Shown: positions 1 to 7,379 of the stretch, piece after piece | How positions within the stretch are numbered: position 1 is the stretch's first letter | Layout of the letters: every line of letters begins with the position of its first letter | Origin: Lachnospiraceae bacterium UBA3801 | Lineage (GTDB): Bacteria > Bacillota > Clostridia > Lachnospirales > Lachnospiraceae | Assembly: GCA_002368685.1 (NCBI GenBank) | Contig: DFEN01000050.1 | Span: 1-25,634 of the forward strand | Length of the DNA stretch: 25,634 bases | Reading direction: 5' to 3' | Made by a program: the position numbers and the translations under genes | Notes under the pieces: generated by a model | What the model was told of the DNA's origin: nothing | Seen by the model: the letters and a program-made list of their open reading frames with translations, nothing else | Database searches by the model: none

Positions 1-973
1 GCTGCTGAATGATTCTCTCCTTTACCTTCTTCAGTCCATAATGATCCTTATCGAGAACCTCTTCTGCATACTCAAGATCTATAGGTTTAAATTCTTCAGG
101 CTTCCAAGATAAGCTAGTAACAAAATCCAGATAGTCATAGAGCATTCCATACTCATGTCCATCCTGACCTTCCTGCTTCATTCGATTTAGCACCTTCCGT
201 GCTTCCTTTTCCGCAGTCTCATTCATTCCAGACTCAGATATTTCCTTCTCGAATCTTCTTACATCAGATATATTCTCAGGATGCATTTCATCCAGCTCAC
301 GCTGAAGTATTTCTATCTGTTTCTTTATAGCATCCTCTCTGTAAATGCTTTCGTTTCTAGCCTGCTGCTCCAGCTCTGCGCCTTCCGCAACGTCTGCCAT
401 TTCCATAAACTCATAAGAGCTATGCTCTATCAGATCAAATCTTTCAGCCTCACTATCGGTTTCAACTATGGCGAACTTTTCCTCCCAGGTAATGCTGAAA
501 TAACCTGTCATAGAGCAGGCCAGTTCATTTATATTCTTCCACTGAAGTATGAAGCCTCTAGCCCAGAGTCCCCACTGATAGTTCTGAACGAACTTTAAGA
601 ATTTAGAACGAAGTCTCTCGAAGCGTTCATTCTTCTCCTCCTCGTCCATATCCTTTATCTCCGGCAGTCCAACTATCTCTGATTCAGTAGTTCCATCATG
701 ATCTCTAGTAAGCGAAATGAACTTGACTCTCTCAATAGTTCTGACCTTTACATTTCCTTCTGAATCCACGGATTCAACTCTTGCAGAAACACCTACAGGA
801 TAGATATCTTCCATAGTTACTGTTCTAATATCTATATCCTCTTTAAGCATGGCAAAAGCTATGATGGAACCATTTTCAAAATCATTAATATTCCATCCAT
901 CTATAACTTCTTTTTTGAAATAAAATGTAACTTCAGGGAGAAGAATAGTATCATAAATAGGTATTGTAATCAT
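1..973 (-). CDS. lon: ATP-dependent Lon protease, N-terminal part (cut by window edge)
   Basis: Encodes the first 324 residues of a LonA-type cytoplasmic serine protease that unfolds and degrades damaged and regulatory proteins. The start (MITIPIYDTILLPEV) has an AGGAGA site six bases upstream. Residues 1 to about 200 fit the Lon substrate-binding domain. Then comes the charged helical arm (REDAIKKQIEILQRELDE) and the helical part that precedes the AAA+ module (EYGMLYDYLDFVTSLAW, LDKDHYGLKKVKERI). The Walker motifs and the Ser-Lys protease domain lie beyond the window, so activity cannot be judged here. The N-domain is quite divergent from Bacillus Lon; the assignment rests mainly on the last 120 residues. 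A CIRCE operator sits between promoter and start, so heat-shock control by HrcA is likely. It is divergent from the HD-GYP gene. Confidence 0.93.
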   Translation of the reverse strand, partial: MITIPIYDTILLPEVTFYFKKEVIDGWNINDFENGSIIAFAMLKEDIDIRTVTMEDIYPVGVSARVESVDSEGNVKVRTIERVKFISLTRDHDGTTESEIVGLPEIKDMDEEEKNERFERLRSKFLKFVQNYQWGLWARGFILQWKNINELACSMTGYFSITWEEKFAIVETDSEAERFDLIEHSSYEFMEMADVAEGAELEQQARNESIYREDAIKKQIEILQRELDEMHPENISDVRRFEKEISESGMNETAEKEARKVLNRMKQEGQDGHEYGMLYDYLDFVTSLSWKPEEFKPIDLEYAEEVLDKDHYGLKKVKERIIQQ

Positions 974-1001
974 CTAAATCTCCTTAACATCGAATCGTTT
1001 G

Positions 1002-1028
1002 TTAGCACTTCGACTCATCGAGTGCTAA
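1002..1028 (-). promoter_or_regulatory. CIRCE operator (HrcA binding site)
   Basis: The inverted repeat TTAGCACTT - 9 bases - GAGTGCTAA matches the CIRCE consensus (TTAGCACTC-N9-GAGTGCTAA) with a single mismatch at the inner edge of one arm and the exact spacer length. It lies at the expected start of lon transcription, 29 bases upstream of the lon start codon, and abuts a plus-strand -10 box. HrcA represses such promoters until heat stress; dnaK and groESL are its usual targets. Confidence 0.93.
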
Positions 1029-1034
1029 TATAAT
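1029..1034 (+). promoter_or_regulatory. -10 box for the divergent HD-GYP gene
   Basis: A perfect TATAAT on the plus strand starts one base after the right CIRCE arm. No good -35 box exists at 16-18 bases; CACTTC within CIRCE is the best-spaced candidate. If used, transcription starts near 1041, which rules out translation from the ATG at 1033 and places CIRCE over the -35 region. Confidence 0.5.
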
Positions 1035-1060
1035 GATACTACATATTTTTTTAATTGCAA
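1033..1060 (-). promoter_or_regulatory. Probable sigma-A promoter of lon
   Basis: On the minus strand a -35 box TTGCAA (1055-1060) is followed by a 16-base spacer and a -10 box TATCAT (1033-1038). Transcription would begin inside the CIRCE repeat, which is the usual arrangement for HrcA repression. The boxes are imperfect, so this is a prediction. Confidence 0.6.
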
Positions 1061-1107
1061 GTATCAAATTTATACTGTATTATTATAAGTTGAGAGATGA
1101 AAAACAT

Positions 1108-1114
1108 AAAGAGG
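1108..1114 (+). promoter_or_regulatory. Ribosome binding site deciding the HD-GYP start
   Basis: AAAGAGG lies 11 bases before TTG 1126. It is the only Shine-Dalgarno-like sequence near the 5' end of this frame and supports a start downstream of the ATG at 1033. The spacing is on the long side. Confidence 0.45.
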
Positions 1115-1125
1115 TTGCATACAAG

Positions 1126-2385
1126 TTGAAGATAGATCTTAATGAAATTCTATACTCTGTTTCCACAGGTCTTGACTCTGTTGAGCAGGAGCTTCTTGGA
1201 ACACGTAATGGGCACTGTAAAAGAATAGCTGCCCTTTCTATTATGCTAGGCAAAGCCATGGGACTAACCCCTAATGAGCTTACTGACCTAGCTGCTTTTT
1301 CTATACTTCATGACAACGCTCTCACACAAGTAAATCAAGAGGAAAATGAATATAAAAAGTACAACAACGGTCAGGGTTATACTCAGAGTTACTTTAATAT
1401 AAGAAGATGTATTCTCGGAGAAACCAATTCCAAATATGTGCCTTTTAGAACAAATAATAGAGACGTTATTCTGTTGCATCACGAGAACGCTGATGGATCA
1501 GGTCCTCAGGGAAGAACCTATGATAGAACACCAATCAAGGCACAGATAATCCATCTGGCCGATTGTATAGATAATAATTTTGATCTTTTCAATCCTACTA
1601 GTAAGGATACCTACGGTGCCATCATTTACTATGTTAAATCAAATGCCGGCACACTATTCTCTAGGGAGATTGTTGATGCTTTCTGTAAATCTTTCAAATC
1701 AAAGCATATGAACAATCTTACATTTTCAAATGTAGATAATTTCCTTAGAAAATCAACTAAGCATTTTAATGATGAATACTCTCCTCACGAAGTATATCAT
1801 CTGGCATATCTGATTGCTATGATAATTGATTCCAAGTCACATTTCTCCTGTAAGCATTCCGTTGGTGTTGCTATAAATTGTAAGAAGATGGCTGAGCACT
1901 ATAAGTTCCCAGTCGAGAAAGCTACAAAGTTCTACTTAGCAGGAGCACTTCACGATGTTGGTAAGCTGATGATTCCAAACGCAATCCTGCAGAAGCCAGA
2001 CAGACTGGATGATGCTGAGTATGAAGTAATGAAACAGCATGCTTATTACACATATGAAATATTGAAGAATATCAAGAACATGAACGATATTACGATATGG
2101 GCCTCACACCATCACGAGAAGTTAAACGGAACAGGATATCCATTTGGACTTAAGGAAGATAGTCTCACTATGGAAGAAAGACTCATGACCTGTTGTGATA
2201 TATATCAAGCGCTCACTGAGGAACGTACTTACAAGGAAGGTTTCTCTCACGATAAAGCTATTTCAATTATGCGTGATATGGTAATTAAGGGTGAACTGGA
2301 TATGTCGATTGTTACAAATATGGACATGGTATTTTCTGATAAGACTTGGGACAGAAGTATGCCAACTTCTATTCTGAGTACCTAA
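1126..2385 (+). CDS. HD-GYP domain protein, probable c-di-GMP phosphodiesterase
   Basis: A cytoplasmic protein with two HD-type halves. Numbered from the upstream ATG at 1033, the C-terminal half carries the full HD-GYP signature: H275, HDVGK at 307-311, the HHHE run at 359-362 and GTGYP at 366-370. This family hydrolyses c-di-GMP to pGpG/GMP with a bimetal centre. The N-terminal half is a degenerate copy (LHDN at 92-95, HHENADGSGP at 149-158) and probably structural. The start is uncertain. The reading frame is open from ATG 1033, but that codon overlaps a TATAAT box and has no ribosome binding site, whereas TTG 1126 follows AAAGAGG by 11 bases and gives MKIDLNEILYSV. I prefer 1126 (419 residues); 1033 would add 31 residues. 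It is divergent from lon and convergent with the 890-residue gene. Confidence 0.85.
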   Translation: MKIDLNEILYSVSTGLDSVEQELLGTRNGHCKRIAALSIMLGKAMGLTPNELTDLAAFSILHDNALTQVNQEENEYKKYNNGQGYTQSYFNIRRCILGETNSKYVPFRTNNRDVILLHHENADGSGPQGRTYDRTPIKAQIIHLADCIDNNFDLFNPTSKDTYGAIIYYVKSNAGTLFSREIVDAFCKSFKSKHMNNLTFSNVDNFLRKSTKHFNDEYSPHEVYHLAYLIAMIIDSKSHFSCKHSVGVAINCKKMAEHYKFPVEKATKFYLAGALHDVGKLMIPNAILQKPDRLDDAEYEVMKQHAYYTYEILKNIKNMNDITIWASHHHEKLNGTGYPFGLKEDSLTMEERLMTCCDIYQALTEERTYKEGFSHDKAISIMRDMVIKGELDMSIVTNMDMVFSDKTWDRSMPTSILST

Positions 2386-2386
2386 T

Positions 2387-2430
2387 TTAGACGGATTTGA
2401 TTTACATAACCACTAAATATTCCGTTTAGA
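2387..2430 (+). other. Long-range stem-loop just after the HD-GYP stop codon
   Basis: TTTAGACGGA (2387-2396) can pair over all ten positions, with two G-U pairs, with TCCGTTTAGA (2421-2430), leaving a 24-base loop. No U-tract follows, so it is not a classic terminator. It may stabilise the 3' end of the mRNA. A second nested inverted repeat follows at 2454-2495 (ACAATAT ... ATATTGT enclosing TGTACT-AATTA-AGTACA). Confidence 0.4.
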
Positions 2431-2544
2431 TAATAAGAATTCACATTTTCTTCACAATATGTACTAATTAAGTACATAAAAGATTGATATATTGTAATTG
2501 TTCCAAATGAAGGATTCTATACCTTCCCCCACATTTTTCATACT

Positions 2545-2574
2545 AGGGAGCTGTCGCCAAACAGCTCCCTTTTA
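2545..2574 (+). terminator. Rho-independent terminator after the HD-GYP gene
   Basis: A perfect 10-bp stem AGGGAGCTGT/ACAGCTCCCT with a six-base loop (CGCCAA) is followed by TTTTA. It lies 160 bases after the HD-GYP stop. The U-tract is only on the plus strand; the same stem could still slow transcription arriving from the convergent minus-strand operon, which ends 38 bases away. Confidence 0.85.
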
Positions 2575-2608
2575 CGTTGTCTAAAATTATATTTATTTGA
2601 TTATCATT

Positions 2609-5281
2609 TTATCTATAGAAGGTATAGAACTCATTTCCTTTATCCTCGCACTTAAGTTGGAAGGAATACCTCTGAATTCTAACCTCCTCATCCTCTACAG
2701 GATCGTAGTATCTGATAAAGTCATCATTATAGCTGACAACTAATACATATCTATCATCTATCTTCGCCGCAAATGGATAACCATCACTCAGATATCCAAC
2801 CGCAGTATCGAGTTTAACTCCTGATATATTTATACCCTTATAATCATTTCCATATTTTAGGAAGCTATCTTCCCAGCTAGCACTATTTCTAACTTCGTCA
2901 TAGTTTGCTGGAAGCTTAGCAGCAAGAGTACACATATAATTACAAGCCGCAAAAGAATCATCAGGATTATCCACCGCTTTATATTCAAAGGTTCCTGCAA
3001 CTGTCAGATATGGTCTAGAAGCCTTCTCACGATAAAGAGTGGATCCACTCGAATCTACTACAAATCCCCCATCCTCATAAACCTGACCTATAGCCTTTCC
3101 AACACTATAGGAAGAACCACTTATTCCTAGCGGAGAATATATATATATTGCACTTTTATCTATCTGTGACTCCTCATCCCGTAGCTCGACAGCATTCGAG
3201 TTAAAGGACACCTTAGTAAAGAGCTCTTCATTACTTCTGTTAAGGAATACATTATCAGGGAATTTGAGCTGCACTTCATCGTTATCCTTGTCGTTTTTGA
3301 TAACGCGGACTCTGATTCCTCCCACCTCAGCCTGAGGCTTGTAGGATATATAATCATCTGAAGCCGCCGCTGCTGTTCCAGCCTCTGGATCAACAGCTAT
3401 TCTCTTCAGGTAAATAGTATTCTCTTCAAATGTAATACCAGATACTAATACATTTTCTACTTCATACTTCTTAACTATACTTCCATCATTACGAATGATA
3501 TATAGCTTATCAAACAGGAATCTAGGTGTTCCATCTGCATCTCTGCTGACATATTCCGGTTCAGATACACCGTAGAGGAAATCCTCCCCCACGAAGCCCA
3601 GTGGAGCCATCTTGTGTCCGGATTCCTTCTTCTCTATCTTCTTTCCATTATCAAAATTTACTACGTTTATACACTGAACATCTGTCTGATCCGCCTTGTC
3701 AGGATAAGCGATTATATTCATATCTTCTGATATCATGAACTGACTTGCAGGGATATCTGAAACCATAGTTTCTTTCTGTCCAGAGAATATATCTACATCT
3801 AGCAGATTGTCCCCCACTAGAGTATAGAAATGTCTATTCTTCTTATCAAAATAACAGAAGCGTCCCACAGATAGTTCCATAGCATCAAGGTTCAGATCAC
3901 TTCTGATAAATGCCAGTTCCTTAAGATTTGCATCCTGAACACTATATTCGAAGAGGGCTATACCATTTTGACCTTCTCTAGGTCCCTCATTTATTCTACC
4001 AAATATTACGAAGTCGATTACTTCATCCTTAAGGCATAAGAGTCTAATGTCATAACCTTCCTGAGGAATCCTTTCCTCGAGTGCCTCTTCCGAAGAAGTA
4101 CCATAGACATTTGAGTAGGTTCCCGATTTGTTGTTGTAAACCCAGATACTATTATCTGCTACAAAGGATACTATCTTGGAATCCTCGCTAGCCATAAACT
4201 GAGGATTTCTATCAGAAGTTATACCAAGACTTACACTATTAGATACCACATCAAAGCCTTCACCAGTAAAGTCCTGATCCATTCTTCTACGGTAATCCGT
4301 AACCTCAATTTTGGCCGCACCGTTGTTATAATCCATTGTAAAATACTCTGATATAGCATAGGTATCAGCCCCATTATCCGTCTCAGTAATAACCTTGTAT
4401 ATAAGTTCCATAACTACACTATCTGGAGTTATTTCTCTTACCTTTGGAATTGGGTCACTTATTCTTTGTATCTTCATACCATCATAAATGACATCCTCAT
4501 AGGAAGAGTTGAGAGTTACATATCCTGGATTACCATCCGAGGTAACATCATCCGCCTTTTCAGCATTGTACATAGAACTAAGTGCATCCGCACTACCAAA
4601 AACATTTGTGATATCTGGTACTCTTACACCCGCCATCGCATCCGTGCTGGTAGCCATAGGAAGCCCTGCTGCTTCTTCCTCTATAGCATCCGTCATAGAT
4701 GCCATAGACTGATATTCAGTATTTCCAGCAAATACAGCATCACTGAAGTTCTTGGCATAGGTTACAAAATCTCCCAGTCTTGAAGACTCAAGTCTCACTA
4801 CTCGGGTGTAATATCTGATGACATCCTCACGAGACTTCTCAACCTTGATAACGAAGCTGTATTCTGTACCAACTGTCATATCCATTCTGAGACTGGCAGT
4901 GTACTGTGTCATTCCATCATCAGTAGATACAAATCTGAAATCGCCGTCCTCTACCAGATTGACGCCATCAAAACTACGGAGCTCATATTTTATATCAGCT
5001 CCGTTGTCTATAGAATCCGGCAGTAGAATATTTACATTCTTCTCAGAGTCAACAGTAAATATACTATCCCTGTAAAGACTCGTATTAATAGAATATTTAT
5101 ATCCCTGCATACCATTTATCTGCTGACCATCGCAGAGTATATACGCCTTTCCCATAGTTGGATTGTAGCCCTCTACTGGTCTGGTATCACGATTTCTATT
5201 CTGTATAAAGTTAAAGGAGAGAGCCGCTCCTATAAATATGAAAATAAATAGGAACGACCCAAAAAGTACACGCTTTATCAT
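2609..5281 (-). CDS. Membrane-anchored extracytoplasmic protein, beta-propeller-like, with degenerate C39-like C-terminus
   Basis: 890 residues; I do not recognise a named family. One hydrophobic helix (about 5-24) with a positive N-terminus anchors it, leaving the rest outside. Residues 45-165 look like an immunoglobulin-type beta domain (YELRSFDG ... GTEYSFVIKVEKS). Residues 355-680 alternate short strands and turns such as DNSIWVYNNKSG and SEDMNIIAYPDKAD, suggesting a beta-propeller. Residues about 777-875 (C780, then GYLSDGYPFAAKIDDRYVLV, YYDP 858-861) resemble a C39-like peptidase fold in which the expected His before VVxGYxD is replaced by Arg/Tyr (844-845), so it may bind peptides rather than cut them. 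It is the last gene of the operon, 19 bases after the phosphofructokinase stop. The start has only a weak AGG site. Function is unknown; the domain readings are inference. Confidence 0.8.
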   Translation of the reverse strand: MIKRVLFGSFLFIFIFIGAALSFNFIQNRNRDTRPVEGYNPTMGKAYILCDGQQINGMQGYKYSINTSLYRDSIFTVDSEKNVNILLPDSIDNGADIKYELRSFDGVNLVEDGDFRFVSTDDGMTQYTASLRMDMTVGTEYSFVIKVEKSREDVIRYYTRVVRLESSRLGDFVTYAKNFSDAVFAGNTEYQSMASMTDAIEEEAAGLPMATSTDAMAGVRVPDITNVFGSADALSSMYNAEKADDVTSDGNPGYVTLNSSYEDVIYDGMKIQRISDPIPKVREITPDSVVMELIYKVITETDNGADTYAISEYFTMDYNNGAAKIEVTDYRRRMDQDFTGEGFDVVSNSVSLGITSDRNPQFMASEDSKIVSFVADNSIWVYNNKSGTYSNVYGTSSEEALEERIPQEGYDIRLLCLKDEVIDFVIFGRINEGPREGQNGIALFEYSVQDANLKELAFIRSDLNLDAMELSVGRFCYFDKKNRHFYTLVGDNLLDVDIFSGQKETMVSDIPASQFMISEDMNIIAYPDKADQTDVQCINVVNFDNGKKIEKKESGHKMAPLGFVGEDFLYGVSEPEYVSRDADGTPRFLFDKLYIIRNDGSIVKKYEVENVLVSGITFEENTIYLKRIAVDPEAGTAAAASDDYISYKPQAEVGGIRVRVIKNDKDNDEVQLKFPDNVFLNRSNEELFTKVSFNSNAVELRDEESQIDKSAIYIYSPLGISGSSYSVGKAIGQVYEDGGFVVDSSGSTLYREKASRPYLTVAGTFEYKAVDNPDDSFAACNYMCTLAAKLPANYDEVRNSASWEDSFLKYGNDYKGINISGVKLDTAVGYLSDGYPFAAKIDDRYVLVVSYNDDFIRYYDPVEDEEVRIQRYSFQLKCEDKGNEFYTFYR

Positions 5282-5300
5282 TATCTTACCTGTTTATTAT

Positions 5301-6377
5301 CTAGTCTCCAAAGGATATACCGAGAGTCTTAGCCTCCTGAATCAGCTGATTGTCTGGATCTACATACTTCAGCTTACCAGCAGACTCCTCCATTGGAATA
5401 GCTGTAACTTCGTTGTTTCTGAAAACAACAAGCTTTCCAAAATCCTTATCTATGAAGAGTTCAGCTCCCTTAGCACCAAAACGGCTGGAAAGAACTCTAT
5501 CGTATGCATCAGGATTTCCACCTCTCTGTGTATGACCAGGAAGAGCAACTCTAACCTCTGAGGTTGGGTACTTATCCTGAATATCCTTTGCTATTTCATA
5601 TGCAATTGATGGATATGGACGCTCTGCTATCTTCTGCTTTCTTTCCTTCTTAGGAAGCTTAGCAAGTTCTTTAGAAATAGCACCTTCAGCTACAACTATG
5701 ATAGCGAACTTCTTACCCATCTTCTGTCTCTTCTCGATGGTCTTGTAAACCTTCTTCATATCATATGGTATCTCCGGAAGAAGAATAACATCAGCTCCAC
5801 CGGCAACTCCTGCGTAGAGGGTTATCCAGCCAACTTTATGACCCATTGTTTCAATAACGAAAACCCTGTTGTGAGACTCAGCTGTTGTATAGATACAATC
5901 AATAGCATGAGTTGCAACATCTATAGCACTCTGGAATCCAAATGTAACATCCGTTCCATATATATCATTATCAATAGTTTTTGGAAGACCAATTACATTT
6001 AGTCCTTCCTGGAACAGTCTGTAGGCTGTCTTCTGAGAACCATTTCCTCCCAGAACATAGAGGCAGTCAAGATCCAGCTTCTTATAGGTCTTAATCATCG
6101 CAGGAACCTTCTCGATTCCATCCTCTGTAGGTGTGTCCAGATATTTAAATGGAACTCTGGAGGTGCCAAGAACTGTACCACCCTTTGCGAGAAGCCCTGA
6201 GAATTCCATAGGCTTCATTTTCTTGTAGTTTCCATATATGAGACCCTTGTAGCCTTCAAGAAAACCATAGATTTCTACCTCTCCCAGAAGATTCTCCAGT
6301 CCCTTTACTACACCTCTCATTGTTGGATTCAGTGCCTGGCAATCGCCACCACTTGTTAAAATTCCTATCTTCTTCAT
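5301..6377 (-). CDS. pfkA: 6-phosphofructokinase, group III-like
   Basis: Phosphorylates fructose 6-phosphate to the 1,6-bisphosphate in glycolysis. The 358 residues contain the nucleotide loop SGGDCQALN (9-17), GGNGS (110-114), the catalytic PKTIDND (132-138, base D136), MGHKVGW (178-184) and GHTQRGG (281-287). The pairing of Gly at 113 (ATP type) with Lys at 133 (a residue usual in PPi enzymes) is the pattern of the mixed group III PFKs, for which ATP is the usual donor; PPi use cannot be excluded. Asn112 replaces the Asp that holds Mg in E. coli PfkA; I believe this is common in clostridial members but could not check. The start has an AAAGGAGG site eight bases away. It lies in the dnaX-recR operon, separated from recR by a 52-base gap that contains a dispersed repeat. 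Confidence 0.93.
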   Translation of the reverse strand: MKKIGILTSGGDCQALNPTMRGVVKGLENLLGEVEIYGFLEGYKGLIYGNYKKMKPMEFSGLLAKGGTVLGTSRVPFKYLDTPTEDGIEKVPAMIKTYKKLDLDCLYVLGGNGSQKTAYRLFQEGLNVIGLPKTIDNDIYGTDVTFGFQSAIDVATHAIDCIYTTAESHNRVFVIETMGHKVGWITLYAGVAGGADVILLPEIPYDMKKVYKTIEKRQKMGKKFAIIVVAEGAISKELAKLPKKERKQKIAERPYPSIAYEIAKDIQDKYPTSEVRVALPGHTQRGGNPDAYDRVLSSRFGAKGAELFIDKDFGKLVVFRNNEVTAIPMEESAGKLKYVDPDNQLIQEAKTLGISFGD

Positions 6378-6403
6378 TAATTACCCCTCCTTTTGCTATT
6401 TAG

Positions 6404-6425
6404 GATTCTTCGCTACGCTCAGAAT
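6404..6425 (+). repeat. Dispersed 22-bp intergenic repeat, copy 1
   Basis: GATTCTTCGCT, two variable bases (AC), then GCTCAGAAT. It matches the copy at 24292-24313 at 20 of 22 positions. The ends (ATTCT/AGAAT) are inverted, giving a weak hairpin. It lies between recR and the phosphofructokinase gene. From memory, similar TTCGCT..GCTCAGAAT elements are scattered in many bacterial genomes. Confidence 0.7.
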
Positions 6426-6429
6426 AAAA

Positions 6430-7026
6430 TTATAATTCAATTCTACCTTCCAACGCCCTTGCAAGAGTAACTGCATCCGTTACCTCAAGGTCGCCACCAA
6501 CAGGCACACCACTGGCTATTCGTGTAACCTTGATACCTGCCGGTTTTACAAGTTTGGAGATATACATCGCTGTAGCTTCTCCTTCAACACTTGAATTGGT
6601 TGCGATTATCAGCTCATCAACATCGCCCCTAAGTCTAACCATAAGTTCCTTCAGTTTAATTTCCTGAGGACCTATTCCCTGACTAGGATTGATAACCCCA
6701 TGTAGAACATGATAAACGCCTTCATAGCTTCCTGTTTTCTCATAGGCTGCCATATCCCTTGGGGATTCTACTACCATTATAACCTTATGATCTCTTCCAG
6801 GAGCTGAACATATAGGACATACTTCGCTATCTGTGATAGTGTAGCATTCCTTACAATATCTTATCTTATGTTTTGCATTTACTATTGCATCTGATAGAGC
6901 CATAGCTCTATCGTCTGGCATTCCGATTATATGAAAGGCTAGTCTTTGAGCACTCTTTGCACCTATACCAGGTAGTCTCCCCAGCTCTTCTATAAGTCGG
7001 CTTACTTCTTCACCATATAAGTTCAT
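6430..7026 (-). CDS. recR: Recombination mediator RecR
   Basis: A DNA-binding ring protein that works with RecO (and RecF) to load RecA on gapped DNA in recombinational repair. At 198 residues it is the standard length. The order is a helix-hairpin-helix ([16 protein letters not shown], 18-33), a four-cysteine zinc finger (C58, C61, C70, C73) and a Toprim domain from about 81 (VIMVVES with E87; [12 protein letters not shown]), ending with the usual [19 protein letters not shown]. The start codon overlaps the ybaB stop as TAATG, and a GGAGGT site lies inside the end of ybaB, so translation is coupled. The dnaX-ybaB-recR order is conserved in many bacteria. Confidence 0.97.
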   Translation of the reverse strand: MNLYGEEVSRLIEELGRLPGIGAKSAQRLAFHIIGMPDDRAMALSDAIVNAKHKIRYCKECYTITDSEVCPICSAPGRDHKVIMVVESPRDMAAYEKTGSYEGVYHVLHGVINPSQGIGPQEIKLKELMVRLRGDVDELIIATNSSVEGEATAMYISKLVKPAGIKVTRIASGVPVGGDLEVTDAVTLARALEGRIEL

Positions 7027-7379
7027 TAGAATAGACCTCCGAGGCCTCCACCCATACCGCCGGTAATCTTACCTAGCTGTTCTTTCTCATCCTCTGCCTG
7101 CATTCTGATAGCTTCATTTACTGCAGCCATGATAAGGTCCTGAAGCATCTCTACGTCATCAGGATCAACGACTTCCTTATCAATAACCATTTCAGTTATT
7201 TCCTTCTGTCCATTGATCTTAACCTTTACGACTCCACCACCTGCTGAAGTTTCATATTCCTTAGCTTCAAGCTCTGCCTGTGTCTCCTCCATCTGCTTCT
7301 GCATTCTCTGAGCCTGCTTCATCAGGTTATTCATATTTCCTGGCATCATGCCTCCTGGATATCCGCCTCTCTTAGCCAT
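7026..7379 (-). CDS. ybaB: YbaB/EbfC family nucleoid-associated protein
   Basis: A small (117 residues) DNA-binding protein that dimerises as a tweezer-like fold and coats DNA; its cellular role is poorly defined. Visible marks are the Met/Gly-rich start ([24 protein letters not shown]), the long amphipathic helix ([19 protein letters not shown]), the core strand-helix part ([21 protein letters not shown]) and the glycine-rich tail ([13 protein letters not shown]). It overlaps dnaX by 8 bases (the dnaX stop lies within codons 2-3) and overlaps recR by one base, with its own GAGG site 9 bases upstream. Position between dnaX and recR supports the call. Confidence 0.96.
   Translation of the reverse strand: MAKRGGYPGGMMPGNMNNLMKQAQRMQKQMEETQAELEAKEYETSAGGGVVKVKINGQKEITEMVIDKEVVDPDDVEMLQDLIMAAVNEAIRMQAEDEKEQLGKITGGMGGGLGGLF

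Noticed and set aside
281..598. Plus-strand open frame of 105 codons inside lon
   Set aside because: It is antisense to the well-supported Lon N-domain, has no ribosome binding site and no protein-like features.
2451..2574. Independent small RNA gene ahead of the terminator
   Set aside because: Possible -35/-10 pairs (TTCACA or TTGATA) have poor -10 boxes or spacing, so a separate promoter is not supported. The structured 3' region is reported as a finding instead.
4466..5075. Plus-strand open frames within the 890-residue gene
   Set aside because: They are antisense shadows with low-complexity translations and no start signals.
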